A stretch of DNA of 14,306 nucleotides from Deltaproteobacteria bacterium. Its GTDB lineage: Bacteria; Desulfobacterota; Syntrophia; Syntrophales; UBA5619. The position numbers and the translations under genes were made by a program. The notes below the pieces were generated by a model. It had not been told where the DNA came from, made no database searches, and saw nothing but the letters and a program-made list of their open reading frames with translations. Shown here one piece after another: positions 8,833 to 14,080 of this stretch (within the stretch, counting starts at the first letter, position 1; each line of letters starts with the position of its first letter). Location of the stretch: positions 1 to 14,306 of the forward strand of contig JAPLJY010000282.1 of NCBI GenBank assembly GCA_026388345.1, read 5' to 3'.

Positions 8833-9759
8833 ATGGCCAAGAAAATCGGTATCGCGCTGGGCAGCGGATCCGCCCGGGGATGGTCTCACATCGGTGTGAT
8901 CCGGAGCCTGTTAGAGGCGGGGATCCCGATAGATGTCGCCTGCGGGGCCTCTGTCGGCGCGCTGGTCGCCGGTTCCCTCGCCGCCGGTTTTCTCGATCCG
9001 CTGGACCGGTGGGCGAGGCGGCTGAACTGGTCGCACATCATCGGCTTCATGGATGTGATGATCCCCCGCTCGGGACTCGTCGAGGGGGAGAAGATCTCCG
9101 GCTATCTGCGCGAAATCCTATCCGATCCGATGATCGAAAACCTGCCGGTCCCGTTTGCCGCCGTGGCCACCGATCTCAAGACGGGCAAAGAGGTGTGGCT
9201 CCGCGAGGGCTCCCTGATCGACGCCGTTCGGGCAAGCATGTCGCTCCCGGGCATTTTTACCCCCTTCGGGCGGAACGGCCAATGGCTCGTCGACGGCGGG
9301 TTGGTGAATCCTGTTCCCGTGTCGCTCTGCCGGGAGATGGGCGCCGACATCGTCGTCGCCGTCAATCTGAATTCGGACATCATGGGGAAACCGCGGCTCC
9401 GCCGGATGGCCGACCCGCCGAGCAACGGCCGGAACGGGGTATCGCCCCGGGCTCAGGGACGCTGGGCGGCCTTTCTCAACCAGACGGCACAGCAAGGCAA
9501 TTTGACCCTCTTCCGGCAGCTCTTTCAGGAGCAGCCGGGGCGCGGGCCGACGCTCTTCGACGTGATGGCGACCTCCGTGAAGATCATGCAGGATGCCATC
9601 ACCCGCCAGCGGCTCCTCGACGATCCGCCGGACGTCCTTGTCCGGCCCAAACTCGCGGATATCGGGCTGATGGAGTTCAACCGGGCCGGGGAAGCGATCG
9701 AGGAGGGGAAGCGGGCGATGGACCTGATGATCCCGGTGCTCCGCGACCTGCTGGATTAG
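8833..9759 (+). CDS. Patatin-like phospholipase (RssA/NTE type)
   Basis: Serine acyl hydrolase with the Ser-Asp dyad of patatins, 308 residues, no signal peptide or obvious membrane helix, so probably cytoplasmic or peripheral at the membrane. Visible motifs: glycine-rich oxyanion loop GSGSARG at 10-16, nucleophile elbow GASVG at 38-42 with S40, and DGG with D154 at 154-156. The order and spacing match bacterial RssA-like proteins. It starts 3 bases after the activase stop, with only weak ribosome-site character (GAGAAC), which suggests translation coupled to the long gene upstream. In this context it could trim or recycle acyl chains from lipids made by the KS and acyltransferase genes; that link is inference. 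Family assignment is secure, substrate unknown. Confidence 0.9.
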   Translation: MAKKIGIALGSGSARGWSHIGVIRSLLEAGIPIDVACGASVGALVAGSLAAGFLDPLDRWARRLNWSHIIGFMDVMIPRSGLVEGEKISGYLREILSDPMIENLPVPFAAVATDLKTGKEVWLREGSLIDAVRASMSLPGIFTPFGRNGQWLVDGGLVNPVPVSLCREMGADIVVAVNLNSDIMGKPRLRRMADPPSNGRNGVSPRAQGRWAAFLNQTAQQGNLTLFRQLFQEQPGRGPTLFDVMATSVKIMQDAITRQRLLDDPPDVLVRPKLADIGLMEFNRAGEAIEEGKRAMDLMIPVLRDLLD

Positions 9760-9910
9760 CCGGCTGAAACGCCCATCTGCTGCGTTGCGCTACAAACCTC
9801 ATCGCTCGACGTATTACAATATACGCCTCGCTCTTCGGTTTTTGCGCACCTTGCATCTAAATGTTTTTGGACAGCCTGTCCTGCCCTACAGAGGATTTTT
9901 CAACGGTCTG
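9760..9910. repeat. Intergenic palindromic element, probable dispersed repeat, between convergent genes
   Basis: This stretch fills the gap between the patatin stop and the stop of the minus-strand hydrolase and has no convincing gene. It has imperfect two-fold symmetry: a left arm around CATCTGCTGCGTTGCGC (9774-9790) roughly mirrors a right arm around GCGCACCTTGCATCT (9844-9858), about a centre CGTATTACAATATACG (9820-9835) with 5-bp perfect arms. It ends with GAGGATTTTTCAACGG. The 'TGCGTTGC ... CGCACCTTGCATCT ... TTTTTCAACGG' pattern resembles intergenic repeats I recall from deltaproteobacterial genomes; only one copy is in the window, so dispersal is unproven. It may fold as RNA and end transcripts from both sides. 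Confidence 0.5.
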
Positions 9911-10654
9911 TCAGATCATCATTTCCAATTCATCCATTCCGGCCGTCGTTGCGGGGAAGATCCCGGCGGCGACCGCCTCCGACTCCTTCCGCTCGGGAAG
10001 GCTCTGATAGACCCCCGCGTCGAAATGGGTGAGGGCGAGGCGTTTGGCCCCCGCCTCCACGGCGATCCGCGCCGCCGTCTCCGGGTTAAGATGCGGCCAG
10101 ATCTCACTGGACTGGCCCTGTTTGAAGGCGCACTCCGTGATGAGAAGATCGGCCGACCGGCCCAGCGTCACGGCGTTCTCGCAATAACCCGTGTCCGGGC
10201 AGTAACTGATGATCCGGCCGTCTACGGCGATCCGGTAACCCAGGGTGAGCGAGGTGTGGCGGAGCGGCAGGGCCTCGACGGGGAAGGGGAGGGAGGTGGC
10301 CTCTTCCGGCATCTCCAGGATCCTTGCCGGATAGGGAAGCCCCGCGAGGGGGATCGTGAACGGGGCTTTGAGAAAGGTTCCCAGGATTTCCCGGCTCCCG
10401 GCAGGCCCGCAGATGCAGAGCCCCTCCCGGAAACGGAACTTCGCGAGGATGTGGAGGCCCTCGATGTGATCGATGTGAAAGTGGCTGAGGAACAGGAAGA
10501 CCGGCTTCCGGCCGTCAATATGACGTTCCGTCCGGTGGATACCGTTTCCGGCGTCAAGAATGATATCGTACCGCTCCGTCTGCACGAGGGTGCAGATCGT
10601 GTTGCCCGTCTCCGTATCGTACCAGCCGTTAGTGCCCAGAAAGATCACCTTCAT
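9911..10654 (-). CDS. Metallo-beta-lactamase-fold hydrolase (RNase Z-like)
   Basis: 247-residue zinc hydrolase of the MBL superfamily. The metal motif HFHIDH is at residues 58-63 (H58, H60, D62, H63), followed by H133, D154 in PDTG, H188 and H210 in LTHFDA; these are the positions expected for a binuclear site in RNase Z or phosphodiesterase-like members. The N-terminus MKVIFLGTNG is typical. GGAGG lies six bases ahead of the ATG (complement of 10661-10665), which fixes the start. No signal peptide, so cytoplasmic. The gene runs convergent to the patatin gene and is not part of that train. The substrate cannot be told; it is shorter than most tRNA 3'-processing RNase Z enzymes and I see no clear exosite arm. 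A long plus-strand open frame across this locus (9785-10792) is a shadow caused by high GC. Confidence 0.9.
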   Translation of the reverse strand: MKVIFLGTNGWYDTETGNTICTLVQTERYDIILDAGNGIHRTERHIDGRKPVFLFLSHFHIDHIEGLHILAKFRFREGLCICGPAGSREILGTFLKAPFTIPLAGLPYPARILEMPEEATSLPFPVEALPLRHTSLTLGYRIAVDGRIISYCPDTGYCENAVTLGRSADLLITECAFKQGQSSEIWPHLNPETAARIAVEAGAKRLALTHFDAGVYQSLPERKESEAVAAGIFPATTAGMDELEMMI

Positions 10655-10660
10655 GTCCGA

Positions 10661-10665
10661 CCTCC
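10661..10665 (-). promoter_or_regulatory. Ribosome binding site of the MBL-fold hydrolase
   Basis: Read on the minus strand this is GGAGG, six bases before the ATG at 10654-10652. It supports a 247-residue protein rather than a longer or shorter version. Confidence 0.8.
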
Positions 10666-10678
10666 GCAGGATGTTTCG

Positions 10679-10692
10679 GGGGAATGTTCCCC
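10679..10692. repeat. Short inverted repeat in the leader of the MBL-fold gene
   Basis: GGGGAA and TTCCCC flank a 2-base centre (TG), giving perfect 6-bp arms about 25 bases upstream of the minus-strand start codon. It could be a DNA operator or part of a leader hairpin; nothing else identifies it. Confidence 0.35.
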
Positions 10693-10704
10693 TTTCCGGA
10701 TTTC

Positions 10705-10734
10705 CCTATACCTTAAGCGGCTGTCGCGACACAA
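10705..10734 (-). promoter_or_regulatory. Possible promoter of the MBL-fold gene with a palindrome in its spacer
   Basis: On the minus strand TTGTGT (10734-10729) and TATAGG (10710-10705) stand 18 bases apart, with 3/6 and 4/6 matches. The perfect 10-bp palindrome TGTCGCGACA (10722-10731) overlaps the -35 side and could be an operator. Each part is weak alone; position upstream of the gene adds modest support. Confidence 0.3.
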
Positions 10735-10771
10735 CCCCTTTCATTTGAGAGCCCAAATAATGAAAAATGCC

Positions 10772-10800
10772 TTGACTTTGTGTGAAGGGTAAAGTACGGT
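10772..10800 (+). promoter_or_regulatory. Candidate promoter for the RNA or leader upstream of csp
   Basis: TTGACT (10772-10777, 5/6) and TACGGT (10795-10800, 3/6) are separated by 17 bases. The position predicts a transcript start near 10807, just ahead of a hairpin and a Rho-independent terminator. No plus-strand gene lies close upstream, so the terminator needs its own promoter and this is the best candidate. Confidence 0.4.
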
Positions 10801-10806
10801 GCAGCC

Positions 10807-10920
10807 ATATCCTGTACCTTCCACTGGTCATGAGTCAGCATGGTACAGATGAAGTTGAGTTATTACAATTTGAAGTGCAGAGGCGGCCACCATGCTCTTT
10901 AGAGTCCGGGTGGCTTTTTT
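10807..10920 (+). ncRNA. Candidate small RNA or attenuated leader upstream of csp
   Basis: A unit of about 115 bases runs from a predicted start near 10807 to a terminator. It contains a perfect 7-bp inverted repeat, CTGTACC (10812-10818) with GGTACAG (10842-10848), whose loop can form a smaller CTGGT/GTCAG helix using two G-U pairs. A linker and then the GCCACC/GGTGGC terminator with six T follow. No open frame with a convincing ribosome site is present. It may be a free-standing sRNA, or the 5' leader of csp, which starts 60 bases after the terminator; cold-shock mRNAs are known for long structured leaders. I do not recognise an RNA family. The hairpins are seen; transcription is inferred. 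Confidence 0.38.
10886..10920 (+). terminator. Rho-independent terminator upstream of csp
   Basis: GCCACC (10886-10891) pairs with GGTGGC (10909-10914) across a 17-base loop, followed directly by six T (10915-10920). The T-run is only on the plus strand, so it acts in the direction of csp and cannot serve the minus-strand hydrolase gene. Confidence 0.65.
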
Positions 10921-10963
10921 ATTTCTGACCTATTGGTAATTCGACTTTTGGTAAATTATAAGA

Positions 10964-10970
10964 AAGGAGG
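10964..10970 (+). promoter_or_regulatory. Strong ribosome binding site of csp
   Basis: AAGGAGG lies nine bases before ATG 10980. It decides the start: the in-frame ATG at 10971 directly abuts this site and would add three residues not found in the Csp family. Confidence 0.85.
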
Positions 10971-10979
10971 ATGCTAATT

Positions 10980-11180
10980 ATGTCAGAAGGTAAAGTAAAA
11001 TGGTTTAACGAAGGTAAAGGTTTTGGGTTTATCGAGAAGAATGACGGCGGGGACGTTTTCGTCCATTTCAGTGCCATTCAATCCACCGGCTTCAAGACCT
11101 TAACCGAGGGACAGGCCGTGAGTTTCGACGTTGTCCAGGGCAATAAAGGCCCGGCAGCGGAAAACGTGAAACTCATCTAA
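10980..11180 (+). CDS. Cold-shock domain protein (CspA family)
   Basis: 66-residue single-domain cold-shock protein that binds single-stranded RNA or DNA and acts in the cytoplasm as an RNA chaperone or transcription antiterminator. The family start [18 protein letters not shown] is present, with the RNP1 motif KGFGFI at about residues 13-18 and RNP2 VFVHFSAI at about 28-35. Length is normal. It has its own strong ribosome site and is closed by a strong terminator 15 bases after the stop, so it is probably monocistronic. The structured region upstream may control it. Its lower GC than the left-hand genes matches the right part of the window. Whether it is cold-induced cannot be read from sequence. 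Confidence 0.96.
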   Translation: MSEGKVKWFNEGKGFGFIEKNDGGDVFVHFSAIQSTGFKTLTEGQAVSFDVVQGNKGPAAENVKLI

Positions 11181-11194
11181 CCGAATCCGGTAAA

Positions 11195-11245
11195 GAAAGA
11201 GGCGCTCCATTAAGATCTTGTATTTTGGAGCGCCTCTCTTTATAT
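11195..11245 (+). terminator. Rho-independent terminator after csp
   Basis: A perfect 11-bp stem, GAGGCGCTCCA (11199-11209) with TGGAGCGCCTC (11226-11236), encloses a 16-base loop and is followed by TCTTTATATTT. It sits 15 bases after the csp stop and is the strongest terminator in the window. The A-rich left flank could give weak function in the other direction too. Confidence 0.88.
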
Positions 11246-11295
11246 TTAAAATATTCTGCAACGTTTGAAAAAAAGATGAAAACAGGAGCTTCAAA

Positions 11296-11508
11296 ATGGG
11301 AAAATCCATGTTCAACTTCGGCAAGCAGGGCAAAGAAAAAGCAAGGCAGCAGAAACAGATGGATAAGGCGGCAAAGCGCATCATGGCCAAGCAGCAGAAG
11401 GCCAATCTAAAAACGGGCACTCCGAACGCAGACTTGGCGATCGCTGAACCGAAATTGGCGGAGGGTGTCGTTAAAACACAGCCTGACGGACAGGATGAAC
11501 CAAGATAA
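11296..11508 (+). CDS. Small basic hypothetical protein
   Basis: 70-residue protein of unknown function. AGGAG (11284-11288) stands seven bases before ATG 11296, good support for a real gene. Residues about 9-40 are rich in Lys, Gln, Arg and Ala with heptad-like spacing (KEKARQQKQMDKAAKRIMAK), predicting one charged helix; the tail is Pro/Glu-rich and probably disordered. There is no signal peptide, no Cys, and no known domain that I recognise. It follows the csp terminator after about 55 bases without an obvious promoter of its own, so it may depend on read-through or an unseen promoter. The basic helix suggests nucleic-acid or ribosome binding, which is only a guess. Confidence 0.65.
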   Translation: MGKSMFNFGKQGKEKARQQKQMDKAAKRIMAKQQKANLKTGTPNADLAIAEPKLAEGVVKTQPDGQDEPR

Positions 11509-11526
11509 ACATGACCAAAATAATCC

Positions 11527-11554
11527 TTGACTAACCGACGAATATTTGTTTGAT
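11527..11554 (+). promoter_or_regulatory. Weak candidate promoter after the small basic gene
   Basis: TTGACT (11527-11532) and TTTGAT (11549-11554) are 16 bases apart. A transcript from here would run about 130 bases into the terminator at 11662-11692. The same TTGACT box preceded by CC occurs in front of the csp-leader unit. Evidence is slight. Confidence 0.22.
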
Positions 11555-11660
11555 TTCGCTTGTATGTGATATCGTGATCCTTATAAATGTCATCTGATCC
11601 GGAAGCGCGCCTTTTTGAAGATTTTCCAGGAAAGGAAGCCATGGAAGGATTGAACCATAG

Positions 11661-11694
11661 ACCCCGCGTCTCAAAAAAGACCGCGGGGTTTTGT
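11661..11694 (+). terminator. Rho-independent terminator
   Basis: CCCCGCG (11662-11668) pairs with CGCGGGG (11682-11688), and GTC/GAC extends the stem inward with a one-base bulge; a short T-run (11689-11692) follows. It lies about 150 bases after the small basic gene and 20 bases before the start of the AlbA-like remnant. It may end the small-gene transcript or attenuate what follows. Confidence 0.72.
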
Positions 11695-11714
11695 GCTTTA
11701 AGAGAATATGAGAT

Positions 11715-11810
11715 ATGCGTTTACCGATCAATATCGATGACGTCCTTAGGGGACAAACCGTCGAATACCTTTCCATTGCCAACTATCCCGGACCGGATCA
11801 TCGTCTCTGA
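11715..11810 (+). pseudogene. Remnant of a Schlafen/AlbA_2-type ATP-binding regulator
   Basis: A 31-codon frame from ATG 11715 begins MRLPINIDDVLRGQTVEY, which matches the typical opening of large AlbA_2 (divergent AAA_4) ATP-binding proteins. It continues directly into LSIANYPGPDHRL and a stop. In intact family members a YPGPD-containing segment lies a few hundred residues further on, so the middle of the gene seems to be deleted, joining N-terminus to the distal domain. Nothing recognisable of the family follows the stop, although another frame stays open to 11925. Intact homologues are about 400-600 residues. The match is from memory of the family and needs a search; the alternative is a chance short frame. 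Confidence 0.45.
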
Positions 11811-12047
11811 AATGATGCATGTATTGAAGTCTTTCACGATAAGAAATGTTAAAAAGGGATATTCCAGACTGCAAATACAAAGCTTCAGTGCGGCTGAGCG
11901 GAGCAGATCACTGAATGCGGTTTGAAAGGTGGAGGGCTGAACCGTATTTTTTCCCGCTCAAGGAAAAAGTGAATGCCTTCCTGTAATGTTGCAGGCCTAT
12001 TTTTCCCCTTCCATACAACTGTTCAATCAGAAATCCTTAACATCTAA

Positions 12048-12076
12048 TTGCCATTTGGTGATGGTTGAAGTATAGG
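12048..12076 (+). promoter_or_regulatory. Probable promoter of the caspase-like gene
   Basis: TTGCCA (12048-12053, 5/6) and TATAGG (12071-12076, 4/6) are exactly 17 bases apart. A start near 12083 gives a short leader to ATG 12110. It also argues against translation from the TTG at 12065, which would lie inside the promoter. Confidence 0.5.
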
Positions 12077-12095
12077 AAATATCGGTTTGTTAAAT

Positions 12096-12101
12096 TGGGG
12101 G
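12096..12101 (+). promoter_or_regulatory. Ribosome binding site that decides the caspase-like start
   Basis: GGGGGA lies eight bases before ATG 12110. It favours that codon over the ATG at 12119 (17 bases away) and the TTG at 12065. Confidence 0.6.
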
Positions 12102-12109
12102 ATGTTTCT

Positions 12110-13669
12110 ATGCAAGCCATGCCTGTAAGAATCTTCCTTGTCCTGTTTATACTTGCTTTAATCTGCCCGTCTTCATTGATTGCCTTACGTAAGGAACCGC
12201 CGCCTGAGATCAAGAAGGAGTCGCCCACGCCGCCCGAAATCCTCAAGAGCAATACCAGCCAGAGGGAGTCGGCAGACGTCTTACCCGGATTGATTGCCGC
12301 TCCGGAGCGACGGACAGCCCTCGTTATCGGCAACGGGGCATATGAGACGGGCCGTCTGAAGAACCCGGTGAACGACGCAACAGACATGGCGGCAACCTTG
12401 AAGCGTATGGGTTTCAACGTGATCCTCAAGACCAATGCCAGCCAGAGGGAGATGGACGGGGCGGTTCGGGAATTCGGCAGAAGTCTTGCCCGGAGTGATG
12501 TGGGGTTGTTCTTTTTCGCCGGGCACGGCATCCAGACCGGGGGGAGCAACTATCTTATTCCTGTCGGCGCCCGCATTGAGAAGGAAGAGGATGTCCGGTT
12601 CGAGGCCATAGATGCGGGTCGTATCCTGTCCGAGATGGATCACGCCAACAACGGTCTCAACATTGTCCTTCTGGACGCCTGCCGGAATAATCCCTTTGCT
12701 CGGAGTTTCCGCAGCGAGAGCCGGGGATTGGCTATCATCGGCCAGGTACCGCGGGGCGCCTTTATCTCGTATGCCACGGCCCCCGGAGATGTGGCGAGAG
12801 ATGGAGATGGGCGGAACAGCCCCTACACGGAATCGCTTCTGGAATACATGCAGATACCTGGGATACCGATTGAGACGGTTTTCAAGCGGGTCAGGTTGAA
12901 ACTGGACAGTGAGACAGGAGGAAAACAGGTTCCATGGGAATCGTCATCCCTGAAGGGGGATTTTTATTTTGTTCCCAAGTCGGCCAGCAAGGCTGCTGAT
13001 GCGGTGCCAGGGGGAAAAGTGTCAGTGGAACGGGAAGAATCACCCGTATCGGCGGTTTCACCCTTAGTGAGTGATCAAATTGACGATTCCCTAATCAAGG
13101 AGAAAAGGGAAGAATTACAGAGAATGGCTGCTGAGATCGAGAAGGTTCGTAAAATTCTCAGTGAAGATGCATTAAAAAAGAAGACATCACAATATCTTGC
13201 AAAAAAGGTTGAATATGATCGATTGTTATTGGCCATGGCGAAACGCCCCTCTCAACCCACAACAGGGGAGACGGGTAGGGACAGTCGTTTTATTGCCAAT
13301 AATAACGGGACAGTCTCAGACAATCGGACGAACCTGATGTGGGCAGCGAAGGACAATGGATCAAATATTAACTGGCAAGGCGCCAAGAGCTATTGCGAGA
13401 ATTATCGTGGAGGCGGTTATACGGACTGGCGGATGCCGACGCAGGATGAGCTGGAGGGGTTGTATGATACGGCTAAAGCTTATAAGTCTGACTGTGGTTA
13501 TGATGTCCATTTAACGGAATTGGTTCGTCTTACCTGTTACGCTCCCTGGGCTTCTGAGACGCGCGGTTCCGATGCCGCCCTCTTCATTTTCAGCTATGGC
13601 AAACGGTACTGGAGTCCCCAGTCAAGCGACAGCGTCTACCGGGCGCTCCCGGTGCGTTCAGGAAAATAG
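12110..13669 (+). CDS. Secreted caspase-fold (peptidase C14) protein with C-terminal DUF1566 domain
   Basis: 519 residues from ATG 12110. Residues 1-25 form a signal peptide (basic start, hydrophobic run IFLVLFILALICPSSLIAL) without a clear lipobox, so the product should be exported. A Pro/Glu-rich linker (about 28-60) leads to a caspase-like domain at about 67-288 with the catalytic pair H139 in AGHG and C191 in DACRNN, plus the family motif ALVIGNGAYE. A charged, probably helical segment covers about 325-378. Residues about 393-517 form a DUF1566 (Lcl C-terminal, C-type-lectin-like) domain with TNLMWA and TDWRMPTQDEL. Such caspase homologues cleave after Arg/Lys or act in stress and signalling; substrate unknown. 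It has its own promoter and stands alone. A 30-bp in-frame duplication is inside the gene. The DUF1566 domain probably binds a ligand or partner (inference). Confidence 0.92.
   Translation: MQAMPVRIFLVLFILALICPSSLIALRKEPPPEIKKESPTPPEILKSNTSQRESADVLPGLIAAPERRTALVIGNGAYETGRLKNPVNDATDMAATLKRMGFNVILKTNASQREMDGAVREFGRSLARSDVGLFFFAGHGIQTGGSNYLIPVGARIEKEEDVRFEAIDAGRILSEMDHANNGLNIVLLDACRNNPFARSFRSESRGLAIIGQVPRGAFISYATAPGDVARDGDGRNSPYTESLLEYMQIPGIPIETVFKRVRLKLDSETGGKQVPWESSSLKGDFYFVPKSASKAADAVPGGKVSVEREESPVSAVSPLVSDQIDDSLIKEKREELQRMAAEIEKVRKILSEDALKKKTSQYLAKKVEYDRLLLAMAKRPSQPTTGETGRDSRFIANNNGTVSDNRTNLMWAAKDNGSNINWQGAKSYCENYRGGGYTDWRMPTQDELEGLYDTAKAYKSDCGYDVHLTELVRLTCYAPWASETRGSDAALFIFSYGKRYWSPQSSDSVYRALPVRSGK
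12239..12268 (+). repeat. In-frame direct repeat, copy 1, in the linker of the caspase-like gene
   Basis: 30 bases starting ATCCTCAAGAGCAATACC, identical at 28 of 30 positions to 12422-12451. The repeat distance is 183 bases, exactly 61 codons, in the same frame. This copy encodes ILKSNTSQRE in the linker before the caspase domain. Confidence 0.9.
12422..12451 (+). repeat. In-frame direct repeat, copy 2, inside the caspase domain
   Basis: Encodes ILKTNASQRE within the caspase fold, where similar residues are normal for the family; this copy is therefore probably the original and 12239-12268 the derived one. Confidence 0.9.
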
Positions 13670-13958
13670 GTTATTTGATCATTTGGTTCCTTAACAATTA
13701 TTCTCAAGTGCGGGACACAGCCTGTTTGCTACAAAGATATGCGTCCTAAAATGTTGGTTATACTTACCACAACATGCTCACGCGGGAGCTACTCATTATG
13801 ACGGAACTTCTTCCTGAAAGAAATAGGCCTCCGTTTTTCTTATTTGTTGTAGGTTTCAAAAGATAATCATGATAATAAGGCTCAAAATATGAAAAGCAGT
13901 TAGATATGTTCCAACCCGTATAACCATGCTGGAGGGAAATATTATGGACTGGCTGACA
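13670..13958 (+). other. Gene-poor AT-rich stretch
   Basis: No coding region longer than a few tens of codons is convincing here. An imperfect inverted repeat, ATGTTG (13751-13756) with CAACAT (13770-13775), extends inward by GT/AC with a 2-base bulge and no T-run. A 22-codon frame at 13798 lacks a good ribosome site. I see no promoter strong enough to name. Confidence 0.5.
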
Positions 13959-13996
13959 AACACCCCATTTCTTAAAAAGGACGGGGTGTTTTATTA
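13959..13996 (+). terminator. Rho-independent terminator
   Basis: AACACCCC (13959-13966) pairs perfectly with GGGGTGTT (13983-13990) around a 16-base loop and is followed by TTATTAT. It lies about 290 bases after the caspase-like stop and about 85 bases before the last gene, so it may end a long 3' region or act as an attenuator. Confidence 0.75.
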
Positions 13997-14080
13997 TCGC
14001 TTAGGAGATCGCGGGGGGTTATGCCGATCCACATACGCAATCTTCTGAACTTCAAACCAGAAAAGGATTGGTGACTAATT

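Noticed and set aside
9785..10792. 335-codon plus-strand open frame
   Set aside because: It lies opposite the MBL-fold gene, which has a full metal motif and a good ribosome site. The plus-strand translation has no recognisable domain and starts inside the repeat element.
11199..11236. Long stem as part of a transposon end or attachment site
   Set aside because: Position directly after csp and the T-rich tail explain it as a terminator; no target duplication or integrase is present.
11587..11925. 112-codon plus-strand frame
   Set aside because: It runs through the terminator at 11662-11692 and lacks a ribosome site. Composition is not protein-like at the start; only a remnant in another frame is recognisable.
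11915..11986. 23-codon frame beginning MRFERW and containing EPYFFPLKEKV
   Set aside because: The peptide looks protein-like and might be the tail of a decayed gene, but I could not tie it to a family and it has no ribosome site.
12065..12109. TTG 12065 as an upstream start for the caspase-like gene
   Set aside because: It would add 15 residues before the signal peptide and overlaps the promoter; ATG 12110 has a ribosome site and a proper signal sequence.
13280..13669. DUF1566 C-terminus as variable region of a diversity-generating retroelement
   Set aside because: No template-like near copy of the 3' end and no reverse transcriptase gene is visible in the roughly 640 bases downstream.
13944..14048. 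34-codon frame with a GGAGGG ribosome site (13931-13936), starting MDWLTNTPF
   Set aside because: It runs through the perfect 8-bp terminator stem at 13959-13990, so translation and hairpin would conflict. A leader peptide is possible but unsupported.
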